NCBI GenBank assembly: GCA_035493955.1
Contig: DATJHI010000006.1
Coordinates: forward strand, 1 to 64,000
DNA length: 64,000 bases
Reading direction: 5' to 3'
Source: NCED01 sp035493955
GTDB taxonomy: Bacteria > Pseudomonadota > Alphaproteobacteria > Caulobacterales > Caulobacteraceae
The notes under the pieces were generated by a model. It saw nothing but the letters and a program-made list of their open reading frames with translations, was not told the origin of the DNA and did not search any database. Made by a program: the position numbers and the translations under genes. This document shows positions 48,123 to 56,174 of this stretch, in pieces. Numbering within the stretch: position 1 is the first letter of the stretch; every line of letters starts with the position of its first letter.

Positions 48123-49598
48123 CTACTCCGCCGGGAGGGTCTTGCTCTCATGGTAGCGCGAATGGCGGTAGGCGTAGGTGAAATAGACCACCAGGCCGAT
48201 GGCCATCCAGACGAACAGCCGTAGCCAGGTCGGAGCCGGCAGGCCGCTGATCAGGAAGACGCACCCCGCCGCGCCCAGGGGAGCGGTGACCCAGACCAGC
48301 GGGGTCTTAAAGCTGCGCGGCAGGTTCGGCTCCTTGATGCGCAGGAACAGCACGCCGCCGCAGATCAGGGCGAAGGCCAGGAGGGTGCCCATCGACACCA
48401 GTTCGCCCAGGACCGCGATGGGGAAGAGGCCCGCGACCAGGCCCGCCGCGGCGGCGGTGATGGCCGTGCCCCAGATCGGGGTGCGGGTCCTGGGATTGAC
48501 CGTCCCGAACATCGGCGGCAGCAGGCCGTCGCGGGCCATGGCGTAGAAGATGCGCGACTGCCCGTAGAGCAGGGACAGGATGGTCGAACCGAGGCCGATG
48601 GCGACGGCGACGTTCACCGCCTGCCGCAGCCAGCCCAGGCCGGGCACATTGCCCAGGGCGATGGCCACCGGCGCCTCGTTGTTGAGGCTGGCGTAAGGCG
48701 CGATGCCGGTGATGACCAGGGACATCAGGATATAGAGCAGGGTGCAGATACCCAGCGAGGCCAGGATGCCGATGGGCATGTCCCGCTGCGGGTTCTTGGC
48801 CTCCTGTGCCGCCGTGGAGACGCTCTCGAAGCCGATGTAGGCGAAGAAGATCACCCCGGCAGCGGTCAGGATGCCGGGCAGGCCGAAGTGCCCTTGCACG
48901 TCGGTGGCCGTGGGCTCGATCCGCGGCGGGATCAGGGGATGCCAATAGTCCGGGTGGATATGGCCGAAGCCGACGGCGATCACCGCCAGCACCACCATGA
49001 TCTTCAGGCTGACGATGACGTTGTTGACCACGGCGCTCTCGGTGACGCCGGTGATCAGAAGCCCCCCCATCAGGCAGACGATGGCCACGGCCGGCACGTT
49101 CAGCACCGACCCCGTCGCCACCAGATGGCTGCCGTCGAAGGTGTAGGGCGCCGAGCTCCAGACGTGGGGAAGGCCGAGGCCGAAGCCCTGCAGCATGTCG
49201 TTGAAATGTCCCGACCAGCCGGCCGCCACCGTGGCGGAGGCCAGGCCGTATTCCAGGATCAGATCCCAGGCGATCAGCCAGGCGATGAACTCGCCCAGGG
49301 TGGCGTAGGTGTAGGTATAGGCCGACCCCGAGACCGGGATCATCGAGGCCAGCTCGGCGTAGCACATGGCCGCGAAGGCGCAGACGACGCCGGCGAGCAC
49401 GAAGGACAAGACGATGCCGGGCCCGGCGTTGATCGCCGCCTGCTGGCCGGTGAGCACGAAGATGCCCGCGCCGATCACCCCCCCGATCCCCAGCAGGGTC
49501 AGGGAGGCCGGGCCCAGCCCTCGCTTGAGGACGTGGTCTCCCTGCTCGCTGGCTTGGGCCAGCAGCACCTCGATCGGCTTCTTGGTGAACAATTTCAT
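48123..49598 (-). CDS. APC-family amino acid permease (cationic amino-acid transporter type)
   Basis: A 491-residue membrane protein with about 13 helices, starting ATG 49598. The cytoplasmic N-terminus KKPIEVLLAQASEQGDHVLKR is followed by LGIGGVIGAGIFVLTG, the substrate-site loop of APC permeases, and later FFAYIGFESVSTAAQEAKNP and YGQSRIFYAMARDGLLP. These features match YfnA/CAT-type transporters. It imports amino acids; the exact specificity is unknown. A gap of about 230 bases separates it from the divergent two-component operon. Confidence 0.9.
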   Translation of the reverse strand: MKLFTKKPIEVLLAQASEQGDHVLKRGLGPASLTLLGIGGVIGAGIFVLTGQQAAINAGPGIVLSFVLAGVVCAFAAMCYAELASMIPVSGSAYTYTYATLGEFIAWLIAWDLILEYGLASATVAAGWSGHFNDMLQGFGLGLPHVWSSAPYTFDGSHLVATGSVLNVPAVAIVCLMGGLLITGVTESAVVNNVIVSLKIMVVLAVIAVGFGHIHPDYWHPLIPPRIEPTATDVQGHFGLPGILTAAGVIFFAYIGFESVSTAAQEAKNPQRDMPIGILASLGICTLLYILMSLVITGIAPYASLNNEAPVAIALGNVPGLGWLRQAVNVAVAIGLGSTILSLLYGQSRIFYAMARDGLLPPMFGTVNPRTRTPIWGTAITAAAAGLVAGLFPIAVLGELVSMGTLLAFALICGGVLFLRIKEPNLPRSFKTPLVWVTAPLGAAGCVFLISGLPAPTWLRLFVWMAIGLVVYFTYAYRHSRYHESKTLPAE

Positions 49599-49778
49599 GG
49601 TGAAAGCGGACCCCTCCCCGGCCCGGAACGACGGACCGCCTATTGGCGAGGATAGACAGGGGTTGGCCGCCTCCGCAACGGCCGAGGCCCATGACGTCGC
49701 ACCACGTTTTTCTTACCGTCTCCGATGCATAAATCTCGACAGCACCCCCCATTTCAGGGCGATCTGGTGCTCACCGAA

Positions 49779-49798
49779 GCATTTCAGGCATGAAATGC
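49779..49798. promoter_or_regulatory. Inverted repeat upstream of the two-component operon
   Basis: GCATTTCA and TGAAATGC flank a GGCA spacer (49779-49798), 32 bases before the response-regulator start. A second ATTTCAGG occurs at 49751-49758, 30 bases upstream of the same octamer at 49781-49788. OmpR-type regulators often bind repeated half-sites near their own genes, so this is a candidate operator. Confidence 0.45.
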
Positions 49799-49829
49799 GC
49801 CAGTCACGCCGACTTGACATGATCTGTTC

Positions 49830-50591
49830 ATGAGCCCGCCGATGGATGACGCCGCCGCCTCAGCCAACACCCCGCAGATCCCCGGGCGAATCGTCGTGGT
49901 CGACGACGACCCGGGCATCCGGGACGTGGTCCACGATTTCCTCACCCGCCACGGCTACGACGTGGAGACCGCCGCCGACGCGGCCGGATTGAACCGCGCC
50001 CTGGCCCGCGGCCACGTGGACCTGGTCGTCCTCGACGTCATGCTGCCGGGCGAGGACGGGCTGGCGGTGTGCAAGCGCCTGGCCGCCTCCGAAGGGCCGG
50101 CGGTGATCATGTTGAGCGCCATGGGCGAGGAGACCGACCGCATCGTCGGCCTGGAGCTCGGCGCCGACGACTATCTGCCCAAGCCCTGCAACCCCCGCGA
50201 ACTCCTGGCGCGGGTTCGGGCGGTGCTGCGCCGCCGGGGCGAGCAGAGCCAGAGGTCGGACTCCCAACTGGGCGCCACCTGCGAATTCGCCGGCTGGCGG
50301 CTGGACCTGGTGCGGCGCGAACTGCGCTCGCCGGACGGGGTGGTGGTGAACCTGTCGGGGGGGGAATTCTCGCTGCTGCGCGCCTTCGTCGAACGGCCGC
50401 AGCGGGTGCTGACCCGCGACCAGCTTCTCGACCTGGCCCGGGGGCCGGATTCCGACGCCTACGACCGGGCTATCGACGTGCAGATCAGCCGGCTGCGGCG
50501 CAAGCTGGACGACGGCGGGTCGGGGGCGGAGTTGATCCGCACCATCCGCAATGAAGGCTATATGTTCATGGCCAAGGTCGTGCGTCGGTGA
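49830..50591 (+). CDS. OmpR-family response regulator
   Basis: A 253-residue regulator from ATG 49830. The receiver has IVVVDDDPGIRDVV, the phospho-acceptor in VVLDVMLPGEDG, MLSAMGEETD and a conserved Lys in DYLPKPCNP. The winged-helix C-terminus shows LSGGEFSLLRAFVERPQRVLTRDQLLDL and ISRLRRKLDDGG with EGYMF. It is followed by the kinase with a four-base overlap. The ligand sensed and the regulon are unknown. The repeats at 49751-49798 may be its own operator. Confidence 0.93.
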   Translation: MSPPMDDAAASANTPQIPGRIVVVDDDPGIRDVVHDFLTRHGYDVETAADAAGLNRALARGHVDLVVLDVMLPGEDGLAVCKRLAASEGPAVIMLSAMGEETDRIVGLELGADDYLPKPCNPRELLARVRAVLRRRGEQSQRSDSQLGATCEFAGWRLDLVRRELRSPDGVVVNLSGGEFSLLRAFVERPQRVLTRDQLLDLARGPDSDAYDRAIDVQISRLRRKLDDGGSGAELIRTIRNEGYMFMAKVVRR

Positions 50592-51967
50592 ACCCGGCCG
50601 ACGGCAAGGTAAGACGGCTCGGTCTCCGGCTCAGCCTGCCCCTGTTCGCCCAGGTGCTGAGCCTGGTGCTGCTGAGCGTTCTGGCCGCCGAAGGACTGAA
50701 CCTTTGGATCCTGTTCCAGTCTCCCCAGGCTCCGCCGGACATTTATCTGGCGTCCGAGGTGGTGACCGCGATCCAGAAGAACGCTCCCACGCCGACCCAG
50801 AACGGCCAACCCCTGCTGGTCCGGGTTCTGCGGGCGGGCGACGAACCGCGTCAGGGCGGGCAACGCTTCGAGCGCTTCCTGGCCGACGAGGTGGCGCAGC
50901 GCCTGAACAGGCCGTCCGACGACGTGCGGGTGGCCCTGGTGCTGGACCCGCACAGCCCCGCCCGCCAGACCGTGGGCCTGGTGCGCCGGCTGATCGGGGC
51001 GCGCCGGCTTCAGCACGGCGAGAATCCCTTCATCACCGGCTCCTTCACGGTCGGCGTACGCCAGCCGGGCGGCCGCTGGCAGGTGGTCGAACCCCAGCGG
51101 CACGGCCTGCTGACCCCCTGGCAGACCCGTATGCTGCTGTGGTTCACCATCACGGCCCTGGCCCTGGCCCCGGTGGCCTATCTGTTCTCGCGGCGGCTGG
51201 CCGCCCCGATCGCCGCCTTCGCCCAGGCCGCCGAGCGGCTCGGCCGCGACCCCAACGCCCCGCCCATGAAGCTGAAGAGCGTCGGCGGGGAACTGAAGAT
51301 CCTGGTCACCGCCTTCAACGAAATGCAGGATCGCCTGGGCCGTTATGTCCAGGACCGCACCGCCATGATCGCGGCGGTGGCCCACGACCTGCGCACGCCC
51401 CTCACCCGCCTGCGCTTCCGGGTCGAAGGCGTTCCCGAACCGCTGCGCACCAAGATGACCTCGGACATGGAGCAGATGGACGCCATGATCGGGGCGACCA
51501 TGGCTTTCGTCCGCGACGCCACCCAGACGGGCGAACGCTGCAAGCTCGAGCTGTCGTCGCTGGTGCAGAGCATCGCCGACGAGATGGCCGACACCGGCGC
51601 CGACGTGACGGCGGAAAGCCAGGGCCCCGTGGTGATCGAGGGCGACCCCATCGCCCTGCGCCGTCTGGTCGCCAACCTGCTCGAGAACGCGGTCAAGTTC
51701 GGCGAGCGGGCCCGGGCGCGGGTCTATACAAGCAACGCCACCGCCGTGATCGAGATCGACGACAACGGCCCGGGCCTGGCCGCGGCCGACCGCGACAAGG
51801 TGTTCGAACCCTTCTATCGCGGCGAACCCTCCCGCTCGCGCGAGACCGGGGGCGCGGGCCTGGGGTTGGCGGTGGTGCGTTCGGTCGCCCGAGCCCATGG
51901 CGGCGACGCCGTGCTGGAGAACCTGCCCGGCGGGGGCCTGCGCGCCCGGGCCAGCCTGCCGATCTGA
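50588..51967 (+). CDS. Sensor histidine kinase, EnvZ-like
   Basis: A 459-residue kinase with GTG 50588 overlapping the regulator stop. Membrane helices at about 14-34 and 180-198 flank a periplasmic sensor of about 145 residues; HAMP follows (FSRRLAAPIAAFAQAAERL). The HisKA box AAVAHDLRTPLTRLRF carries the phospho-His near residue 262. The ATPase region has NLLENAVKFGE, DNGPGLAAADRDKVF and GAGLGLAVVRSVARAHGG. It is the partner of the adjacent regulator. The cue is unknown. Confidence 0.93.
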   Translation: MNPADGKVRRLGLRLSLPLFAQVLSLVLLSVLAAEGLNLWILFQSPQAPPDIYLASEVVTAIQKNAPTPTQNGQPLLVRVLRAGDEPRQGGQRFERFLADEVAQRLNRPSDDVRVALVLDPHSPARQTVGLVRRLIGARRLQHGENPFITGSFTVGVRQPGGRWQVVEPQRHGLLTPWQTRMLLWFTITALALAPVAYLFSRRLAAPIAAFAQAAERLGRDPNAPPMKLKSVGGELKILVTAFNEMQDRLGRYVQDRTAMIAAVAHDLRTPLTRLRFRVEGVPEPLRTKMTSDMEQMDAMIGATMAFVRDATQTGERCKLELSSLVQSIADEMADTGADVTAESQGPVVIEGDPIALRRLVANLLENAVKFGERARARVYTSNATAVIEIDDNGPGLAAADRDKVFEPFYRGEPSRSRETGGAGLGLAVVRSVARAHGGDAVLENLPGGGLRARASLPI

Positions 51968-52037
51968 CCGGCCGCAATTTCACCGCTCATCCCGGCGAAG
52001 CCATTGGCCTAGCCGTTTCTCGTAGGGTTCGCGCCGG

Positions 52038-52781
52038 ATGAACAACAAAGCCTGGGCCCCGGCCGCTGCGGCGATCGTCCTCCTGCTCGGCGGCTGCGCC
52101 TCCGAACCGTCGCCGCCGGCGCCCGGCCTCGGCGGGCCCCAGGACGGGGTAGGCGGACGCGGCGGCGCGGAACTCAACCTGTTCATCAGCCCGGCGGGCA
52201 AGCCCTATCGCGGACGGGCGGGCGAGCCCTATCCTTCGGCCGCGTGGTTCGCCCAGGCCGACAAGGATCATGACGGGCGGCTCAGCCTCGAGGAATTCCG
52301 CGCCGATTCCCTCGCGTTCTTCCGCGAACTGGACACCGACCACAACGGGGTCGTCGACGGGTTCGAGGTCATGGCCTACGAGCAATCGCTGCCGGAGATC
52401 CTGCCGCGGGTGCAGGGGCTGCGTCCCGGCGAAGGCATGAACCCCAACCTCGGCCGCGCCGGACCGGGCCAGCGCGACGAAAACAGAGGAGGAGGCGGCG
52501 GAGGCGGAGGCGGGCGCGGCGGCGCGGGCGCCGCCAACGGGCGACAGGGGGCGGGCCTGTTCGGCTTCCTCGACCAGCCCGAGCCGGTGACGGTGGCCGA
52601 CACCGACTTCGACAGCCACATCACCCTGGCCGAGGCGCAGGCGGCCGCCGACCGCCGCTTCGCCATTCTGGACACGAACCGGGACGGGTTCCTGACCTTG
52701 GCCGAATTGCCCAAGACCCCCGTCCAGGCCTTTGCGGAGCGGCAGGCCGAGCAGCGCAAGAAGCGCCAGGGCCGCCCCTAG
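52038..52781 (+). CDS. Four-EF-hand lipoprotein
   Basis: A 247-residue protein starting ATG 52038 with a lipobox LGGC (Cys20). Four calcium-binding-like loops are visible: DKDHDGRLSLEE and DTDHNGVVDGFE in the first half, and DTDFDSHITLAE and DTNRDGFLTLAE in the second. A Gly-rich linker (RGGGGGGGGGRGGAG-like) separates the halves. The third loop has Ser in place of the usual Gly and may bind weakly. The protein is probably membrane-anchored and calcium-responsive, but no role is established. It follows the histidine kinase with a 70-base gap. Confidence 0.82.
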   Translation: MNNKAWAPAAAAIVLLLGGCASEPSPPAPGLGGPQDGVGGRGGAELNLFISPAGKPYRGRAGEPYPSAAWFAQADKDHDGRLSLEEFRADSLAFFRELDTDHNGVVDGFEVMAYEQSLPEILPRVQGLRPGEGMNPNLGRAGPGQRDENRGGGGGGGGGRGGAGAANGRQGAGLFGFLDQPEPVTVADTDFDSHITLAEAQAAADRRFAILDTNRDGFLTLAELPKTPVQAFAERQAEQRKKRQGRP

Positions 52782-52839
52782 GACGCCCCCGATCCTGACG
52801 GGCCCGTGGAGGGCCCGCTACCGTCGAACGAAAACGGCC

Positions 52840-53124
52840 CTATCGCCGCGAGGACGCCAGCAGCACGCCCAGCACCAGGCCGGCGGCGAAGGCGGCGCCG
52901 GCGGAAATGCCCACGGTGGTCAGGGGACGCTCGGTCACCTGGCCGCGGAGCACCTCGCCTTCGCGCATGGCCCACTCGCGGGCCTGGGCGGCGCGTTCCT
53001 CGACGGTGCGGCGGAGTTGGGCGGCGGTCTCAGCCGCCTTTTCCTTGGCGCTGCGGGCCTCCGGGCCCTCGCTGGCTTCGAGAGGGTTGTCGCCCGGGGC
53101 GTAATCTTTTGGCGCGTCGGTCAT
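52840..53124 (-). CDS. DUF883-like (ElaB/YqjD-type) membrane-anchored stress protein
   Basis: A 94-residue protein from ATG 53124. A helical amphipathic segment (AKEKAAETAAQLRRTVEERAAQAREWA) is followed by a C-terminal membrane helix with small-residue motifs (VGISAGAAFAAGLVLGVLLA) and basic SSRR. This matches the DUF883 architecture, members of which bind ribosomes at the membrane in E. coli. A GGAAC-N16-TGTT sequence lies upstream, consistent with general-stress control. It is divergent from the EF-hand lipoprotein's downstream region and next to phyR. Confidence 0.75.
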   Translation of the reverse strand: MTDAPKDYAPGDNPLEASEGPEARSAKEKAAETAAQLRRTVEERAAQAREWAMREGEVLRGQVTERPLTTVGISAGAAFAAGLVLGVLLASSRR

Positions 53125-53160
53125 GAAGGCCTCCGTGGGCACTGAGCTTTGCGGTTGCCT

Positions 53161-53185
53161 AACACCTAGCGGCCCATGAAGTTCC
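53161..53185 (-). promoter_or_regulatory. Predicted EcfG-type promoter of the DUF883-like gene
   Basis: On the minus strand GGAAC (53185-53181) and TGTT (53164-53161) are separated by 16 bases. It lies 37-61 bases upstream of the ATG at 53124. The -10 differs from CGTT by one base. Confidence 0.55.
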
Positions 53186-53220
53186 TGGCTACCGCCAAGC
53201 TTGCGGCGCAAACTTGCGGC

Positions 53221-54000
53221 TCAGGCGATGCGGCGTTCGGCGGCCGGGGTATGGAAGAAAAGCGCCTGGCCGATCAGGGCCTTCACGGCCTCCTCGCGGA
53301 ACGGTTTGGTGATCAGGAAGGCCGGCTCGGGCCGTTCCCCCGTGAGCAGGTGCTCGGGGAAGGCGGTGATGAAGATCACCGGCACATCGTGGCGCCTCAG
53401 GATGTCGGCGGCGGCGTCCATGCCGTTGGAGCCGTCGGCCAGGCGGATGTCCGCCAGCACAAGTCCGGGCGGCGCCTCTTCGGCCAGGGCCACCGCCTCG
53501 TCGCGGGTCGCCGCCGCGCCGGTGACCCGGTGACCCAGTTCCCGGACCAGCCGGGTCAGGTCGAGGGCGATGATCGGCTCGTCCTCGATGATCAGCACGT
53601 CTGTGGTCAATTCGGCTTCGAGTTCGGCCTGGGCCTCGGTCAGCAGCCGCTCCATCTCCTCCGGCGCCAGGTCCATGACCTGGGCGGCCTCGGCGGCGTC
53701 GAACCCTTCCATCGCCACCAGCAGCAGCGCCGCGCGGCGTTCGGGGTCCAGGGTCTGCAGCCGCTGGTCGGCGCCGGACTGGCCTGGGGTGGAGATCGAC
53801 GGATGAGCGCCGCGCCAGGTGGCCACGAGCGCCCGATACAACGAGGCGCGGAAGGAAAGATCGGACGCCAGCCGGACCGTGCCGGCGAGCAGGCCCTCCA
53901 TCATCGTCTGCACCAGACCGTCTCCCAACGCCTGGGCGCCGGTGAGCGCGCGGGCGTAGCGTCTCAGGTAGGGCGCCTGGCGAATGATCTGCTTCGGCAT
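53221..54000 (-). CDS. phyR: General-stress-response regulator PhyR (anti-anti-sigma factor)
   Basis: A 259-residue protein from ATG 54000. The first 125 residues resemble an ECF sigma factor (YLRRYARALTGAQALGDGLVQ and FDAAEAAQVMDLAPEEMERLL). The rest is a receiver with TTDVLIIEDEPIIALDL and Asp184 in VLADIRLADGS, plus ITAFPEHL and LITKPF. On phosphorylation PhyR binds NepR and frees EcfG. A perfect GGAAC-N17-CGTT lies upstream, suggesting autoregulation. No partner kinase (PhyK) is encoded in the window. The upstream extension of the frame is not conserved. Confidence 0.95.
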   Translation of the reverse strand: MPKQIIRQAPYLRRYARALTGAQALGDGLVQTMMEGLLAGTVRLASDLSFRASLYRALVATWRGAHPSISTPGQSGADQRLQTLDPERRAALLLVAMEGFDAAEAAQVMDLAPEEMERLLTEAQAELEAELTTDVLIIEDEPIIALDLTRLVRELGHRVTGAAATRDEAVALAEEAPPGLVLADIRLADGSNGMDAAADILRRHDVPVIFITAFPEHLLTGERPEPAFLITKPFREEAVKALIGQALFFHTPAAERRIA

Positions 54001-54089
54001 CGTATCTCCATAGCCGAAGGTCTTGGCGGCCTTGCCGAGGGGCGGGACCGCCGGCGAGGCCGGTCGGGGAGTCTGTGCAACTCCCAGCA

Positions 54090-54115
54090 AACGGTCAAAG
54101 CTAGGCAATAGTTCC
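54090..54115 (-). promoter_or_regulatory. Predicted EcfG-dependent promoter of phyR
   Basis: On the minus strand GGAAC (54115-54111) and CGTT (54093-54090) are separated by 17 bases, an exact match to the alphaproteobacterial EcfG consensus. It lies 90-115 bases upstream of the phyR start. Confidence 0.7.
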
Positions 54116-54225
54116 CCTCGTTCGTTGCTTTGCCGCCACCTGCGACCATCTGTCCTGACCGGCCCCGCCCAGCCAATGCGGCGGCTCGGCGCGCTTCAAA
54201 ATGGCGCAGCCAAATTCCACCCCGG

Positions 54226-54250
54226 CGAACCATCCGCCATGCGGGGCGTT
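54226..54250 (+). promoter_or_regulatory. Possible weak EcfG-type promoter
   Basis: CGAAC (54226-54230) and CGTT (54247-54250) are separated by 16 bases; the -35 differs from GGAAC at one position. It lies 31-55 bases before the ATG of the small proline-rich gene at 54281. Confidence 0.35.
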
Positions 54251-54280
54251 GAGGGAGACCGCGCCTCGAAAGCAACCGTG

Positions 54281-54424
54281 ATGTCTGATCTTCCCCCCGG
54301 CTCCGATCCCAACGCGCCGCCACCCTATCCCGAGATCACCCCTGACTCGGCGCCGGACGAGGCGCCGCAAATCCCTCCGGTTCCCCGGGAGAACGAGACC
54401 GGCCGCCCTCACGACAGCGACTGA
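54281..54424 (+). CDS. Small proline-rich acidic protein (unrecognised)
   Basis: A 47-residue frame from ATG 54281, rich in Pro, Asp and Glu (PPPYPEITPDSAPDEAPQIPPVP), with no Cys and no hydrophobic segment, so likely disordered and soluble. The ribosome-binding site is weak (GAGGGAG lies too far upstream). It sits between phyR and the KGG gene, on the opposite strand to phyR, with a near-consensus EcfG promoter upstream. It is not recognised as a family. It may be a real small stress protein or a chance open frame. Confidence 0.4.
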   Translation: MSDLPPGSDPNAPPPYPEITPDSAPDEAPQIPPVPRENETGRPHDSD

Positions 54425-54519
54425 ACAGCCGCGAAAGTCGCAATCATGGGTTAGGCAACCTTTGATAGATCATCTCGGACGGCTTGTTGTAAAACAACCG
54501 GAAAATCCAAAATCCCAGC

Positions 54520-54544
54520 GGAACCGTTCCGAGCCTTGGCGGTT
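54520..54544 (+). promoter_or_regulatory. Predicted EcfG-type promoter of the KGG gene
   Basis: GGAAC (54520-54524) and GGTT (54541-54544) are separated by 16 bases; the -10 matches the GTT core. It lies about 52-76 bases upstream of the ATG at 54596. Stress-induced KGG proteins are known EcfG targets in related bacteria. Confidence 0.6.
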
Positions 54545-54595
54545 TTCACCCGCAAGGGTCGGGCAGCCTAAGCATTGAGCATTGAGGAACTGATC

Positions 54596-54808
54596 ATGGC
54601 GCAGGGACAGGGAACGGACCCGAACCGCAAGACATCAAGCCGGGGCTTCGCCTCGATGGACCCGGAACGGCAGCGCGAAATCGCCCGCAAGGGCGGCGAG
54701 AGCGTACCGAACGAGAAACGCAGCTTCAGCCAGGATCGCGAACTGGCCGCCCAGGCCGGCCGCAAGGGCGGGGAAGCCAGCCAAGGCGCGCGCCGCCGCT
54801 CGAGCTGA
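54596..54808 (+). CDS. KGG-motif general stress protein (con-10/GsiB type)
   Basis: A 70-residue hydrophilic protein; ATG 54596 is chosen because GAGGA lies seven bases upstream. RGFASMDPERQREIARKGGES and LAAQAGRKGGEASQG show two KGG repeats of the conidiation-specific 10/stress-induced family. Such proteins are intrinsically disordered and accumulate in stress. An EcfG promoter precedes it, and it lies in the phyR/ecfG locus, so induction by the general stress sigma factor is strongly supported by context. Confidence 0.88.
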   Translation: MAQGQGTDPNRKTSSRGFASMDPERQREIARKGGESVPNEKRSFSQDRELAAQAGRKGGEASQGARRRSS

Positions 54809-55195
54809 CCGGGCCGCCTCTGCGGATCGGGCTATCGTCCGCCCGACGACGCGCCCGTCCGGCAAAGCAGATCGTGTGATTCAAGCTTTTGGGTGCGCAG
54901 GACGCGCCCCCCTTTCTCGCGGCCGTGGTTCCGCGAGCCCGTCCTCCCGGGCCGAGCCAGGAGGTGACACCTGAGAATCGAGCGCCTCCCAGCGGCCGCA
55001 TGGCCGGGCCGCCGGGATTCCCCTGCGGGTTGTTTTCGCCGGAACGGTTGGGTCGGCGGCACGTTGTCGAGGCAACTCCAATTCCGCCAGGGCCGGGGGC
55101 CTGCGGGCCTCGCAGGACGTGGTGATGAGCAATCGGTCCCCGGCGTACACAAGCGGCCCCAGCGGAATGGACCCACCCGTGACGGAGGGCCGTTC
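54809..55195 (+). other. Leader region between the KGG gene and ecfG
   Basis: This 387-base gap has no convincing gene. It contains the GGAAC-N16-CGTT promoter at 55041-55065 and then a leader of about 125 bases before the ecfG GTG at 55196, longer than for the other targets. The leader includes CCTGCGGGCCTCGCAGG (55095-55111), a small hairpin. Nothing else is recognised. Confidence 0.5.
55041..55065 (+). promoter_or_regulatory. Predicted EcfG-dependent promoter of ecfG
   Basis: GGAAC (55041-55045) and CGTT (55062-55065) are separated by 16 bases, an exact consensus match. It precedes ecfG by about 130 bases, suggesting positive autoregulation of the sigma factor. Confidence 0.65.
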
Positions 55196-55741
55196 GTGAC
55201 CGGAACCGGCGAATCCTGGCGCGACGACGTCATCGCCCTGATCCCGGCGCTGCGGGCCTTCGCCTGGTCGCTCAGTCACAACGCCGCCGATGCCGACGAC
55301 CTGGTGCAGGACGCCCTGATCAAGGCCTGGACCCACCGGTCGAAGTTCGAGCCGGGCACCAACCTGCGGGCCTGGCTGTTCACCATCCTGCGCAACACCT
55401 ACTACACCAACGTCATGCGCCGCCGGCGGGAGGTGGCGGACGAGGACGGCAACCTCGCCGCCAGCCTGACGGTCGCGCCCACCCAGGAATGGACGGTCGC
55501 GATGCGGGCCCTGCAGGCCGCCCTTCGCCGCCTTCCGGACGAACACCGCGAGGCCCTGATCCTGGTCGGGGCGGCAGGACTGACCTACGAAGAGGCGGCG
55601 GAGATCTGCGGTTGCGCCCTCGGCACCATCAAGAGCCGGGTGAACCGCGCGCGTGCGCGCCTGCTGAAACTGATGGACGCCGAAGATCCGGCGGACACCC
55701 TGGTCGGCGAAACCGGGCTCGCGGCCGCGCCGGTGGAATAA
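55196..55741 (+). CDS. ecfG: ECF sigma factor EcfG (general stress response)
   Basis: A 181-residue sigma factor with GTG 55196 and GGAGG seven bases upstream. Sigma region 2 shows ADADDLVQDALIKAWTHRSKF and TNLRAWLFTILRNTYY (14-78). Region 4 shows ALRRLPDEHREALILVGAAGL and YEEAAEICGCALGTIKSRVNRARARL (104-157). This matches the ECF15/EcfG family of alphaproteobacteria. It directs general-stress transcription when PhyR sequesters NepR. nepR is not cotranscribed upstream as usual; it is convergent, 19 bases after ecfG. Confidence 0.92.
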   Translation: MTGTGESWRDDVIALIPALRAFAWSLSHNAADADDLVQDALIKAWTHRSKFEPGTNLRAWLFTILRNTYYTNVMRRRREVADEDGNLAASLTVAPTQEWTVAMRALQAALRRLPDEHREALILVGAAGLTYEEAAEICGCALGTIKSRVNRARARLLKLMDAEDPADTLVGETGLAAAPVE

Positions 55742-55760
55742 TCGAGAATCACGGAACGGG

Positions 55761-55982
55761 TCAGGAGGGGCGGCCGGAATCGCGGTCGAACAGTTCTCCG
55801 CGGCGGAAAGCCTCTTCCAGCGCGTCGGCCAGTTGCACCATCCGGTCCGGCAGGGGTCCGGCGGTCAGGGCGCTGAACATCACCTTGAGTTCATCGCCGA
55901 TCTGGGCGGGAGTCGGGGCGTCCAGGATGACCCATTCCTGCGGCGGCGCGGACTTTGGGCGGATGTTGCTAAGCGACTTCAT
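55761..55982 (-). CDS. nepR: NepR family anti-sigma factor
   Basis: A 73-residue protein from ATG 55982. The core (residues 28-60) reads IGDELKVMFSALTAGPLPDR, then MVQLADALEEAFRR, matching NepR's two short helices around P-[LV]-P-[DE]. The flanks are unconserved, as in other NepR proteins. It binds EcfG and is displaced by phosphorylated PhyR. It is convergent with ecfG (19 bases between stop codons), and I see no GGAAC promoter upstream of it. An identity as another small NepR paralogue is possible, but no other candidate is in the window. Confidence 0.85.
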   Translation of the reverse strand: MKSLSNIRPKSAPPQEWVILDAPTPAQIGDELKVMFSALTAGPLPDRMVQLADALEEAFRRGELFDRDSGRPS

Positions 55983-56110
55983 ACGCGAAGCTCATTCAAG
56001 ACCCATGAGGGACCACCTACACGCCACCCCGATTCGCCTTGCGTATCAACACCTACCGGGGTTCGTCCAGCGAAGTCGCCTGTCAGGGGTGTCCTTCTTG
56101 TGGACCAAAC

Positions 56111-56136
56111 GGAACCCGCAGGGGGGTCCCTACGCT
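56111..56136 (+). promoter_or_regulatory. Predicted EcfG-type promoter of the PRC-barrel gene
   Basis: GGAAC (56111-56115) and CGCT (56133-56136) are separated by 17 bases; the -10 differs from CGTT by one base. It lies about 40-65 bases upstream of the ATG at 56175. PRC-barrel genes are frequent members of this regulon. Confidence 0.5.
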
Positions 56137-56174
56137 TTGTAGGCACGCTCAACCCAGCCGAAGGAAAATCCTCC

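Noticed and set aside
49812..49817. TTGACA resembling a -35 element before the response regulator
   Set aside because: It lies only 13 bases before the start codon, too close for a -10 and leader unless the start is further downstream.
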